Positions 1-7,861 of a DNA stretch of 14,414 bases are shown one piece after another. A program made the translations under genes and the position numbers. Origin of the DNA: Hondaea fermentalgiana (Eukaryota; Sar; Bigyra; Thraustochytrida; Thraustochytriidae); assembly GCA_014084085.1 (NCBI GenBank), contig NPFB01000036.1, positions 247,933-262,346 of the forward strand, in the 5' to 3' direction. The notes below the pieces were generated by a model, which was not told where the DNA came from, searched no databases, and saw only the letters and a list, made by a program, of their open reading frames with translations. The number at the start of each line of letters is the position of its first letter. The first letter of the stretch is position 1.

Positions 1-719
1 CTCGGCTCTGCTCCGCTCGGCTCTGCCCGCGTCTGCGCGCCGGGCGCGGCCGCGCGGGTGCGCGCGAGAGAGGGCTGGAGCGAGGTGTCCTGGCTGGGAC
101 CCGGGACGATCGAGCGCAGCAGTTGGATGAGGATGGCTTGGAAATATCTTCCTTCTCCTCGCTTGCCGCTCCGCCCGCCGGCACACGCCGCGAAGCGCCG
201 CGCCGCGCCGCGCCTCGCCTCGCCGCACGCGCCTGGCTCTCCGCCCGCCCACTCGCCCACCCGCCCGACGGCTTGGCTCTCTCGCCGAGGTCCGCCGTTG
301 GGTCTTTGCACGCGCTGCTGCTGCACTCACTCGCTATTCATTCACTCATTCTCTCATTCCCCGCCTCAGGCTGCCTCGCGCAGGAGTCCAGGATACCTCG
401 TACTACACCACCTATCTATACCCCGTCTCGCCGCGCGATCACGCGGAGAACGGCCGCACCGGCTCCGGCCAGCGCGTCGGGCCGGCTCCGGGAACGATCG
501 TGGCGTCGATCGATCCTCCGCAGCGGCCTGCCGGCAGGCAGCACAGAGCGGGAGAATGAAGACAAGATGGAGAGCATGGCAGTTGCAGAGGTCGCGGGGA
601 GGTGAAAGGAAGCGGAGCCGAATCGAGGTATAGGCCCTAGTCTGTGCGTGGGATCCGGCGCGAAAGGGTCCTTGGACTTGATGGCGATCATCGTGAACAG
701 GAGAGGAAAGAAATAAAAA
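1..719. other. GC-rich region without a supported gene
   Basis: Very GC-rich DNA, especially the first 70 bases and about 170-290, followed by a CT-rich stretch near 315-368 with loose period-4 structure (variants of ATTC/ACTC). Open frames exist on both strands, but they begin at GTG or TTG, have Arg/Ala/Pro/Ser composition typical of random GC-rich translation, and show no recognisable domain. The right part should hold the 3' UTR of the ABC gene ending at 720. I see no canonical AATAAA on the minus strand close to that stop. The left part could be promoter or 5' UTR of a gene outside the window. The CT-rich stretch ending in CAG near 369 resembles a splice acceptor, but I cannot pair it with a convincing exon. 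Confidence 0.5.
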
Positions 720-2939
720 TTACTTGGCGATACGCGACATGTCCCATCGGCCCGCCCCGTGGAGGGTGAGCTTGTGAGAGTGGAAAGACTCGATCGTGAC
801 GCGATGCCCCACGCTGACATAAGCCTGACAAGACGATGCGAGAAGCTGGTGCATGCGCGCCTCGGCAGCCATATCCAGCGCAGAGGTAGCCTCGTCCAGA
901 AAGACGAAGCGAGGCTTGCGCAGTGAAATGCGGCAAAAAGCGATGCGCTGCTGCTCGCCCACCGAAAGTTCGTCGGACCAACGCAAAACAGTGTCGAGCC
1001 CTTCGGGGCAGCGCCCCTCAAGGTGGCTCAGCCCAACGACGTGCAACACACGCATCGCTTCAGCATCTCGATGCTGTGGGACCTCGTCCCGTGGCGTCGG
1101 GTAAAAGAGCTGCTCGCGCAGGCTCCCGAGCGTCATGTACGGCTGTTGCGGAATGAACATGATATCGTCCTTGAACGGCCGAGTAATTGTGCCAGCGGCA
1201 CCATTCATTGCCAGTCCCTGGATGCAGCGCAACAAGCTCGTCTTTCCAAATCCGCTGCCTCCGGTGATGAGAAGGCGGTCGGTGCCTTGGAGGACAATAT
1301 TGAGCCGCGACACGAGCACACGATCTCGATACTGCAAAGTCACCTCGTTGAGCTCAAGCCAGGCATCCGAGGAAGACTGCGGCGTGCGCTCAATGAGCGA
1401 GGCGCCACGCTCACGGTTCCCAACTTTCGCCTTTTCAAGTTCGTCGAGATGCGAATCCTTCGAGGAGCGCAGCATGCCATGCAGCTGGTCCGTGACGGCT
1501 TTGAGGCGCGAAAAGTCGTTAATGTTCTCTGCGAGAATCATGAGATGGAAGAGTACCTCGTCAAAGGCCTCCGAGGCCTGAAGCACGGCGGCCAATTGCG
1601 AGGATACAGAAGCTGGGCTCTCCGCGCTGCCGTTGTCATCGCCGTGACTGCACGCGTGGCTGTGGTCATGCGCATGTGCATGCGCATGTGCCGACGCATG
1701 GCTATGGCCATGAGAGCTGGCGTGGCTGTGGCCGTGCGCAGGCAAAAGCGCCTCTGCAGCAGCTGCTTCTGCTGAAGTCGAGCCAGAGACCGAGGAACCA
1801 GCCTGCGCGAGCACTAAATAAAAAGGCAAGAGACCCGCCACCTTGCGAAACGTTGACGAAAACATTTGCACCAGATCGCGCTGTTGACTGCGCTCCCAAC
1901 CACGACTGAGCTTGGTCAGATGGCGATCCCGCAGCGTTTCAACCTCTTGCGCCGCGCCATCGTAAAAAGCAATCGACTCAGCGTTGTCAAGAACCCTCGT
2001 GAGAGCGTAACGAAAGTCGTTGGTGGCCTCGCGCTCAAGACGATACAGTGAGGGCAGGCTCTTGCCGACAAAGAGTGTCGAGGCGGTCCCGAGAACTGCA
2101 AGACGCTGCGAAGTTGTGGCAAGGCTTCGCGAGGGTCCCGTGAGCATGCGCGTGAAAAAGTACAAGTGAATCGCCGCTTGCACGGACTCCAACAGGAGAT
2201 CGAGACTCAGATTAACGAACTTGTCCACGCCTTCCGCCACGTGCTGGTCGATGCTCAGTTCGTCATGTCCGTCCTCGGCGGGGTCATGATCCGTGCCGTC
2301 CCTGAGGTCCTCGGGCGGGCGCAGTCGGGCGCACGCGAGGTCCACATAATCGCGAAGGAGACGACTTGTAAGGCAGGTTGACCACGCGGCGCGCAGGCCG
2401 CGCAGCACGTGCTCGTAAAAGGCGTCGAGTGGCGAGAGTAAAAGTAGGAGCCCGAGCTTTCGCGTCAGAGTTGCGCTGAAGTGGTCCGTGCCGGCCGCTG
2501 TCAGGACATCTCTTGTCGCGGCCGCTAGAACCGTAGCGGCTTTGCCTCGTACAATCTGCAGCGCCAGCACAGCTGCGAGACGCAGCCACGCCTCCTTCCT
2601 CGGTCGCACGAGGCGATGAGAGGGTTTGCCAGAAAGGCTGCGGCTCTTGTCTCCGCGCGCTTTCTGCTCCTTGTCCTGGCCTTGGCCTTGGCCTTGCTCC
2701 TCCTGCAACCAGAAGAGCCGCGCCACTGCGACCCACCTTGCAGCCGTCTCCATGGTCTCTCGCTGTGCCCGCGCGCCGTGCAAAAGGCCGCAGATCGGCG
2801 ATTGGGATTCTGCAAGTTCTTTCCATTTCCTTTCTTCATTGAGGATCGAAGCAAAAAGTCGCAACAGGCGCATCCTAAATCGCAAGAGGCCTAGTATCCG
2901 AGTGAGAGCATACAATACTTGCCAGCGTCGCGCTTGCAT
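720..2939 (-). CDS. ABC half-transporter, ABCD/SbmA-like (peroxisomal type), with His-rich loop
   Basis: A 739-residue half-transporter with a membrane domain followed by one ATP-binding domain. The nucleotide-binding domain is complete: Walker A GGSGFGKT at 560-567, Q-loop IPQQP near 596-600, signature LSVGE at 658-662, Walker B FVFLDEATSALD ending at 689, and H-loop His712. The membrane half carries ABC_membrane_2 landmarks: a DQHVAEGVDKF stretch at 231-241 (family form DQRI.EDV..F) and FRYALTRVLDNAESIAFY at 309-326, the region that couples to the ATPase in ABCD, YddA and SbmA proteins. Hydrophobic segments lie near 119-142, 161-186, 247-267 and 366-380. Such half-transporters dimerise and move acyl-CoAs, cobalamin or peptides across peroxisomal, lysosomal or plasma membranes; the substrate here is unknown. 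Oddities are a Gln/Gly stretch at 79-92 and a 13-His insertion at 402-432. The ATG at 2939 has G at -3, and there is no in-frame ATG between it and the upstream stop at 3033-3035. It is divergent from the monooxygenase at 3853. Confidence 0.9.
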   Translation of the reverse strand: MQARRWQVLYALTRILGLLRFRMRLLRLFASILNEERKWKELAESQSPICGLLHGARAQRETMETAARWVAVARLFWLQEEQGQGQGQDKEQKARGDKSRSLSGKPSHRLVRPRKEAWLRLAAVLALQIVRGKAATVLAAATRDVLTAAGTDHFSATLTRKLGLLLLLSPLDAFYEHVLRGLRAAWSTCLTSRLLRDYVDLACARLRPPEDLRDGTDHDPAEDGHDELSIDQHVAEGVDKFVNLSLDLLLESVQAAIHLYFFTRMLTGPSRSLATTSQRLAVLGTASTLFVGKSLPSLYRLEREATNDFRYALTRVLDNAESIAFYDGAAQEVETLRDRHLTKLSRGWERSQQRDLVQMFSSTFRKVAGLLPFYLVLAQAGSSVSGSTSAEAAAAEALLPAHGHSHASSHGHSHASAHAHAHAHDHSHACSHGDDNGSAESPASVSSQLAAVLQASEAFDEVLFHLMILAENINDFSRLKAVTDQLHGMLRSSKDSHLDELEKAKVGNRERGASLIERTPQSSSDAWLELNEVTLQYRDRVLVSRLNIVLQGTDRLLITGGSGFGKTSLLRCIQGLAMNGAAGTITRPFKDDIMFIPQQPYMTLGSLREQLFYPTPRDEVPQHRDAEAMRVLHVVGLSHLEGRCPEGLDTVLRWSDELSVGEQQRIAFCRISLRKPRFVFLDEATSALDMAAEARMHQLLASSCQAYVSVGHRVTIESFHSHKLTLHGAGRWDMSRIAK
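1644..1736 (-). other. Segment encoding His-rich loop of the ABC transporter
   Basis: Codons 402-432 of the transporter encode 13 histidines in 31 residues, mostly as His-X or His-X-His steps separated by Gly, Ala, Ser and Asp. It is flanked by an Ala/Ser-rich stretch (381-401) and an acidic/Ser stretch (433-448). The insertion falls between the hydrophobic segment ending near 380 and the next helix (about 449-475), which in ABC exporter topology is the loop between helices 5 and 6 on the non-cytosolic side. The DNA is itself a degenerate CATGCGCATGTG-type repeat, so slippage expansion is a plausible origin. Confidence 0.85.
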
Positions 2940-3075
2940 CGCGTGTAATTGTGGCTCGCCACAGCTGGCAAGGATCGTCCGCGCGAAAGAGTGGCTGCTG
3001 CCATAACAATCATAGTAATCGCAATGAGTTTGTTAATCTTCTCCCCATGGCCAACAACAAGATTTTCTCTCTGCG

Positions 3076-3100
3076 GACGTAGACCGTCAAGGTCTACGTC
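3076..3100. repeat. Perfect inverted repeat, 10-bp arms, 5-bp spacer
   Basis: GACGTAGACC at 3076-3085 and its exact reverse complement GGTCTACGTC at 3091-3100 flank the spacer GTCAA. It lies 137 bases upstream of the ABC start and about 750 bases upstream of the monooxygenase start. It could be a site for a dimeric transcription factor or a hairpin in the ABC 5' UTR. Confidence 0.8.
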
Positions 3101-3690
3101 AAGAGAATGTTCTCACAGACATTGGCGGAAGAGAGCCTGGTCTGCTTCATTTCATCGTAATCTTTGCCACGTATGGAGGGCCCCAACAGAGTTTCCGCCT
3201 GCAAATCTTCGGCAACTGCTACATAGCCGCTCTTCGAATGCTGTAGACTTTTTGGCATTTGGCGCTGACGAGAAAGGGATCGCCCCCTTTCTCTCATGCG
3301 CTTTTCGTCTCTCTCTCTCGTGCAGCACCTTCGCGCGTCTTGGGCTTCTACGACGTCTGGGACACGCGAGTCATTCGCAGCCGCTTGTGCCTCTTCACTC
3401 TTACGTCGCCTCGGGTAGGTCGCCGTAGGTGCGGACGAGTGTAGAAGAAAGTAAAGCGGCAAGCAGGCGCGGCCGGGACCGCGTGCGCGCGGCGTGCGCG
3501 CGGCCAGGGCGGCGAGGGTGGGGCGGGGCGGAGGCGGAAGGGAGAGAGGGGGGGGGCTTGAGGTGAGAGCGACGGGAGCGTCGGCACAGAAGGTCGGCGT
3601 CGCTTCGCTCAGCTCAGAACAGAGGCAGAGGCTACATTGTGGTGTCGCGTGCTCCGACTTTAGGTGAGCAAGCGTGCGTCCGTGCGCGCG

Positions 3691-3790
3691 TGCGTGCGTG
3701 CGTGCGTGCGAGAAAGCTCTCACTTGCTTGCTTACTTGCTTGGCTAAACCTGCCTACCTGCCTGCCTGCCTGCCCGCCTGCCTGCCTGCT
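3691..3790. repeat. Period-4 simple repeats (TGCG, CTTG, CCTG)
   Basis: Three neighbouring tetranucleotide arrays: (TGCG)5 at 3691-3710, an imperfect CTTG array at about 3723-3741, and an imperfect CCTG array at about 3749-3790. They lie immediately upstream of the first monooxygenase, probably in its promoter or 5' UTR. Period 4 argues against coding. Confidence 0.8.
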
Positions 3791-3805
3791 TGCGATCACT
3801 CTTGC

Positions 3806-3838
3806 AAGAAGAAGAAGAACAAGAACAAGAAGAAGAAG
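3806..3838 (+). repeat. Purine-rich AAG/AAC trinucleotide tract before the start codon
   Basis: An almost pure AAG repeat with two AAC interruptions, ending 14 bases before the ATG at 3853. It is in frame with the gene and could be read as a Glu/Gln-rich leader, but no ATG precedes it in frame (the frame opens with TTG at 3790). The second monooxygenase has no matching leader, so it is most likely 5' UTR. Confidence 0.7.
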
Positions 3839-3852
3839 TGACTGCAGTCGCT

Positions 3853-5022
3853 ATGCAAAAACCCCTGCGCGTGGTCATCGCGGGCGCAGGCGTCGGTGGC
3901 CTCGTCGCGGCGCACGAACTTTTACACAGACTGGGCGACCGTGTGCACGTGCGAATTCTCGAGGCAGCACCTGCGCTGCGACCAAAGCTCGGTGCAGGAT
4001 TTTCTCTATCAGGCGGCCTGCAATGTCTGCGCCAAATTCCAGCCATCAAAGATAGACTCGATGACATTAGCGTCAAACCAACAACCTTTCGTACGGTTTG
4101 GGAAGACGGTACGACGCTAGCGTCGTTTTCCGCCCATGATCTCGTTGGCGATCCACCCGCCTTTGCCCAGTTCATGCGCGATGAGCTGCAAATCCTTCTG
4201 TACAAGTCGCTCCCAAAAGGCATGGTCGAATGTGGACAGCGCGTTGTTTCTGTAAACCAAGAGCATCGCATGGTCCTAACGCGCAAAGAAGAGATTCCTT
4301 ACGACCTGCTCATCGGAGCAGATGGCATTAAAAGCCAGATTCGAAGCGAGCTCTTTGACAAGTCCTGGGACCGCCTGTATTCGGGGCTTTCGATTTATTA
4401 CTGTGTGATCCCGGACTCTTTAGTTCAACAATATGGGGACTTTCGGTTCCAAGAGGGCGCCATTACAGAGACAGTGGGCAAGGGAAGCTCGCAAATCTCC
4501 TTTGCGTGTGGCAGTAAGCGCGAGTGGACGTTCTCGTACAGCTATCGATCTCCTCAACCGCCAAACGCAAGGGAGTGGGCCGCTACTGACGAGGCCATTT
4601 TTGAAAAGACAAACGAAGTCACAAAGTACGCGTCGCGTGCGATGAATTTTGGTCTTTATCACACCCCTCCACGGTCCGTGTCATGGGTCAAAGACCGCGT
4701 CGTCCTCATGGGTGACGCCGCACACGCCACGACGCCATTCATGGGCCAGGGTGCAAATCAAGCAATTCAAGATGCCACATGCTTGGCGCGTCTGCTGGCC
4801 GAGAACCCGAGCGAAGTTGATGCGGCGCTTGCGCAGTTTTACAAGATACGTGAACCTGTGACTTCGCGCATTATTGCTGCGTCCAAGGTTGCCGGCAAGC
4901 TTCGCACCGCTGACAACATTTTTGAGCGAGCTGTGCGTCATCTTGCATATCGCGCCATGTTCGCCAACGAAGGCGCCATCTTCAAGTATCGTTTTCCTGC
5001 TGAGACCAGCCCGGTCGTGTGA
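3853..5022 (+). CDS. FAD-dependent monooxygenase, PHBH-fold class A (copy 1)
   Basis: A 389-residue flavoprotein of the aromatic-ring hydroxylase / zeaxanthin-epoxidase-like group. It shows the three family motifs: the FAD-binding GxGxxG as GAGVGG at 11-16 with Glu37 ending the second strand, the DG motif GADGIK at 155-160, and the GD motif VLMGDAAHATTPFMGQGAN at 284-302, which contacts the FAD ribityl/pyrophosphate. Members use NAD(P)H and O2 to insert one oxygen into aromatic or isoprenoid substrates; the substrate cannot be told from sequence. Length is normal for a single-domain enzyme. I see no signal peptide, membrane anchor or SKL-type peroxisomal tail (it ends in PVV). The ATG at 3853 was chosen because homology to the copy at 5579 starts there and the longer frame opens only with TTG. 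No introns are visible. Confidence 0.93.
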   Translation: MQKPLRVVIAGAGVGGLVAAHELLHRLGDRVHVRILEAAPALRPKLGAGFSLSGGLQCLRQIPAIKDRLDDISVKPTTFRTVWEDGTTLASFSAHDLVGDPPAFAQFMRDELQILLYKSLPKGMVECGQRVVSVNQEHRMVLTRKEEIPYDLLIGADGIKSQIRSELFDKSWDRLYSGLSIYYCVIPDSLVQQYGDFRFQEGAITETVGKGSSQISFACGSKREWTFSYSYRSPQPPNAREWAATDEAIFEKTNEVTKYASRAMNFGLYHTPPRSVSWVKDRVVLMGDAAHATTPFMGQGANQAIQDATCLARLLAENPSEVDAALAQFYKIREPVTSRIIAASKVAGKLRTADNIFERAVRHLAYRAMFANEGAIFKYRFPAETSPVV

Positions 5023-5175
5023 GCTTCTGTCTGCTTGACTGTTGTTGTTTTCTCCCTTTCTTTTCGATCCCAAAGCAGTCGACTTTCAGGCCGCCGGTAG
5101 AATATCTTTATATATGTATGTTGCGAGCATCCCGCGCCAGACGGGGCCGCATATTATTCCCAAAAGTCAGTATAT

Positions 5176-5209
5176 CGTGATCTTCGTGTTTCACGTGGTG
5201 ATCCTCGTG
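5176..5209. repeat. Imperfect 13-bp direct repeat flanking CACGTG
   Basis: CGTGATCTTCGTG (5176-5188) and GGTGATCCTCGTG (5197-5209) are spaced 21 bases start to start, about two helical turns, with a CACGTG palindrome at 5192-5197 between them. CACGTG is a classic bHLH/bZIP core, so this may be an upstream element of copy 2. It is a weak call from pattern alone. Confidence 0.4.
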
Positions 5210-5344
5210 ACTTGAGCTGACAGTCTACTAGCTGATTTGCTGTCCCGAGTTGCTCGCCGCCTTTGCATCTCGGCATAACTCCTCAATCGATTTGCAAGGC
5301 TTTGAACAAGCCATACCTTTCCGCCATCGATTGTCAGCAGTAGT

Positions 5345-5371
5345 AGCAGCAGCAGCAGCAGCAGCAGCAGC
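5345..5371. repeat. (AGC)9 microsatellite
   Basis: Nine perfect AGC units, followed after AATAAC by three more AGC-type units. It lies between the two monooxygenase genes, about 210 bases before the ATG of copy 2, in DNA with no supported coding frame. Confidence 0.9.
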
Positions 5372-5578
5372 AATAACAGCAGCAGCCTGCCCTGCCTGAT
5401 CTCCCTTCACAGCCTCGCGTCCCGCGTCAGTGACGCGCTGCGCCTGAATACAACCAAACTGTGTCTGCCTGGAAGAAGCACACAAACAAACAATTCCCAC
5501 CTTGCGCCGCGCCATAACGTGGCAAGCGAAAAGCTCGTGAACGAGCGCCGCCCGGCAGAGACGAAACACCGAGCGCAT

Positions 5579-6754
5579 ATGATGCAAAAACCCCTTCGCG
5601 TGGTCATCGCCGGCGCCGGCGTGGGCGGCCTGGCTGCGGCGCACGAACTCGTGCACAGATTGGGAGACCGCGTCCATGTTCGACTCCTGGAGGCAGCCCA
5701 TGAGCTGCGGCCGCAGCTGGGCGCAGGCTTCTCGCTCTCCGGGGGGCTGCAGTGTCTTCGGCAGATCCCTGCGCTCAGCGACGAGCTCTCCAAAATCAGC
5801 TCAACGCCAAAGCTGTTCAGGACCGTGCAAGAGGATGGCACGTTGCTCGCGAGCTTTCCAGCAAAGGATCTCGTGGGGGACCCGCCGGCTCTGGCGCAGT
5901 TTATGCGAGATGAGCTCCAGTTAACACTGGCCAAAACTTTGCCAGACGGTCTGGTAGAGTGCGGCCAGCGCGTCGTCTCGGTTGACAAGGAGAACCGTAT
6001 GCTTCACACGGAAAAGGAATCTGACATTCCCTTCGACTTGCTGATCGGAGCTGACGGCATCAAGAGCCATATTCGCGGCGAACATTTTGACAAAGAGTGG
6101 GATCGCGAGTATTCGGGCCTTTCAATGTACTACGGAGTCATTTCGAATGACGAAGTCAAGAAACACGGAGACTTTCGCTTTCAGGAGGGCGCTATTACCG
6201 AGACTGTGGGCAAGGGCAACTTGCAATTATCTTTTCAGTGCGGCCCAAGCCGGGACTGGACATTTGCCTACGCTTACAGATGTGCAGAACCCCCTGCCGA
6301 CGACGAGTGGGCAACAACGGATGAAGCCCTTCGTGAAAAGATGAGCGAAATCACCAAATTTTCCTCGCGCGCAATGCATTTTGGTATCTATCACACACCG
6401 CCTCGCTCCGTTTCGTGGGTGAATGACCGCATCGTGCTGCTGGGAGATGCTGCGCATGCGACCACGCCCTTCATGGGTCAGGGTGCGAATCAAGCCATTC
6501 AGGACGCAGCCTGTCTGGGCCGCCTTTTGTCCGAGGACTTGACCCAGATTGACGCGGCTTTGCAAGAGTTTTATAAAATTCGCGAGCCCGTGACATCGCG
6601 CATCATCAAGAATTCCAAGTTCGCAGGCCAGCTCCGCACAGCAGATTCCTTCATGGAGCGGACCTTGCGAAGTATTGCGTACCGCATCATGTTTGCTCGA
6701 GATGGTGCTCTCTTTAAACGCATATACCAAGCGGAGACGAAGCCGGTCATTTGA
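5579..6754 (+). CDS. FAD-dependent monooxygenase, PHBH-fold class A (copy 2)
   Basis: A 391-residue tandem paralogue of the gene at 3853, with the same motifs: GAGVGG near 12-17, GADGIK in the middle and LLGDAAHATTPFMGQGAN towards the end. Aligned by hand it matches copy 1 at 282 of 389 positions (about 72%) with one single-residue insertion (a Ser in the ESDIP stretch). Differences are uneven: the FAD-binding N-terminus and the GD-motif block are nearly invariant, while residues matching 181-240 of copy 1 are only about 60% identical. That region in this fold contributes to the substrate pocket, so different substrates are possible. Two adjacent ATGs occur, at 5579 and 5582; the second has A at -3 and matches the start of copy 1, so translation may really begin there. 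A longer frame opening with GTG at 5519 shows no homology upstream. An AATAAA follows 25 bases after the stop. Confidence 0.93.
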   Translation: MMQKPLRVVIAGAGVGGLAAAHELVHRLGDRVHVRLLEAAHELRPQLGAGFSLSGGLQCLRQIPALSDELSKISSTPKLFRTVQEDGTLLASFPAKDLVGDPPALAQFMRDELQLTLAKTLPDGLVECGQRVVSVDKENRMLHTEKESDIPFDLLIGADGIKSHIRGEHFDKEWDREYSGLSMYYGVISNDEVKKHGDFRFQEGAITETVGKGNLQLSFQCGPSRDWTFAYAYRCAEPPADDEWATTDEALREKMSEITKFSSRAMHFGIYHTPPRSVSWVNDRIVLLGDAAHATTPFMGQGANQAIQDAACLGRLLSEDLTQIDAALQEFYKIREPVTSRIIKNSKFAGQLRTADSFMERTLRSIAYRIMFARDGALFKRIYQAETKPVI

Positions 6755-6779
6755 TTTCGTGGGGACGACGAATAATCAG

Positions 6780-6785
6780 AATAAA
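6780..6785 (+). terminator. Polyadenylation signal AATAAA
   Basis: A canonical AATAAA hexamer 25 bases after the TGA of monooxygenase copy 2, on the coding strand. The spacing is short but plausible for a compact 3' UTR. Confidence 0.55.
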
Positions 6786-7307
6786 GCTTTTCGGTTGCCA
6801 GCGATCAGGCGAACGAATTTCAAAATGCCTGGCATCCAAGCCTTGCTTGACAGCTGTCATCAACATCATTCCCCAACATCGTCATAGGCCTTAGGTCTCA
6901 TGCAACCAACCCCCTTCACTCATCGTCAACTTTTGAGCCCGAGCCCGAGCCTAACTGTGAGACAGTCATCATCATGATCACCATCGCAAAATAGGCCCTT
7001 TATCAGATCCGTTAAACCTTTTTAGCGGCTCTGCCGGTGATCAAATCCTATGTTGCTGCCTATCATGCATGCACGTATGTGGTTATATTCAATCGATTCA
7101 TCCGTTCAAACTTTGATGCACGCCCGTCCGCCCGCCCGCACCTCACTGCGCTGTGCTGTTTCTCCTTTAACAAAAGTAGGCATTTTTGTCGGAATGAAAA
7201 AATCTAGCGACTTTTGCCCTGAATAAAACGTACGTGTTGGTGCGTTTGCTTTCGCACGTGTGGAAAAGAGTACAGAGCGGTGTGCGTCGCAATGCTTGAA
7301 TGGGTAT

Positions 7308-7321
7308 AGAGAGAGAGAGAG
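7308..7321. repeat. GA dinucleotide run
   Basis: A short perfect AG/GA run, about seven units, inside the gap before the CFAP97 gene, with no coding context. It could be a GAGA-type promoter element or neutral simple sequence. Confidence 0.75.
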
Positions 7322-7477
7322 TAGAGTACACACCACGCTCTGCGAGCTCCGTGCTGTGCGGTGCTGCTGCAGTCAGGTCCTTTTATATCCGTCGAAAGCC
7401 GAGCGGTCGTCTCCTTCCCGGTTTAGACGTAGCGTCGCAGCAGAACCGCCGGCGCGCTACCTCATAGTCAGGAGGTC

Positions 7478-7478
<1 letters not shown>

Positions 7479-7512
<34 letters not shown>
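7479..7512. repeat. (CGA)11 microsatellite
   Basis: About eleven perfect CGA units followed by a purine-rich AAGGACGAGGAGGAGGAC tail, about 350 bases before the ATG of the CFAP97 gene. Frames reading through it give poly-Arg, poly-Asp, poly-Thr or poly-Val and are not supported as genes. Confidence 0.9.
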
Positions 7513-7861
7513 AAGGACGAGGAGGAGGACGTCTGCGGAGACTGCGCTGCTGCCGAGGTGCAGTCTTGTGCAGCATTGCCGGTGTTGCGATACCCAGAAA
7601 GCTCCTGGCGTGACAGCGATATCGCGGACGAAGCAGCGCAATCGCAAGGTCAACAACCTCAAGAGGGAAAAAAGCAAAAAGCGGCAAGAGGCCTCGCATA
7701 CGGTCGTCAAAGCCAACCGAAAAGGTCTGCGAGAACTTGCTTGCGCTTTGAAGTGTGCTCGCGCGATTGTTTGCACTCGTATTGTCAATCCACACTAACT
7801 TGCCTCGCGACCATCGCATAACCTCCGTCCGATTGCGCCGTAGGGCGAGCGAAGTAGCAAG

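Larger units (their letters stand above)
2940..3852. promoter_or_regulatory. Intergenic region between divergent ABC and monooxygenase genes
   Basis: A 913-base gap between two genes transcribed away from each other, so it should hold both promoters and both 5' UTRs. I see no convincing TATA box. It contains a perfect inverted repeat (3076-3100), a G-rich run on the plus strand around 3520-3560, CT-rich stretches around 3285-3330, tetranucleotide repeats (about 3691-3790) and a purine-rich trinucleotide tract (3806-3838) ending just before the monooxygenase ATG. Open frames inside it have low-complexity composition and no domain, and are not called as genes. Confidence 0.55.
5023..5578. other. 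Gap between the tandem monooxygenases
   Basis: A 556-base spacer that should contain the 3' UTR of copy 1 and the promoter and 5' UTR of copy 2. An AT-rich patch around 5100-5118 (ATATCTTTATATATG) may act in 3' processing. Further on are an imperfect direct repeat around a CACGTG core (5176-5209) and an AGC microsatellite (5345-5371). Apart from a shared start context, I see no obvious similarity to the region upstream of copy 1, so promoters were probably not duplicated or have diverged. No gene is seen. Confidence 0.6.
6755..7861. other. Long intergenic region with simple repeats
   Basis: An 1107-base gap between monooxygenase copy 2 and the CFAP97 gene. It starts with a polyadenylation signal (6780-6785). 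Further on are GAGCCC hexamer repeats near 6937-6952, a GA dinucleotide run (7308-7321) and a CGA array (7479-7512). Open frames here begin at non-ATG codons, are Arg- or Val-rich translations of the repeats, and match nothing I know. The last few hundred bases should contain the CFAP97 promoter and 5' UTR. I find no tRNA-like or other structured RNA gene by eye. Confidence 0.55.

Noticed and set aside
325..369. CT-rich tract ending in CAG, resembling a splice acceptor
   Set aside because: No matching donor or convincing exon on either side could be found, and all solid genes in the window appear intronless.
58..633. Long plus-strand open frames at the left end (58-633 and 123-605)
   Set aside because: They open with GTG and TTG, and their Arg/Ala/Pro/Ser-rich composition is what GC-rich DNA gives by chance; no domain is visible.
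1023..1775. 250-codon plus-strand frame antisense to the ABC gene
   Set aside because: It is a mirror of the well-supported ABC ATPase and His-rich region; its poly-Arg/Met stretch comes from the His repeat read backwards.
3790..3852. N-terminal 21-residue Glu-rich extension of monooxygenase copy 1
   Set aside because: The frame opens with TTG, the sequence is a trinucleotide repeat, and the paralogue shows homology only from MQKPLR onward.
5345..5371. AGC array as a CRISPR or coding polyserine/polyglutamine tract
   Set aside because: Perfect 3-bp units without spacers are a microsatellite, and no ATG-initiated frame with other coding character spans it.
5519..5578. 20-residue N-terminal extension of monooxygenase copy 2
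   Set aside because: Opens with GTG and has no similarity to the upstream sequence of copy 1.
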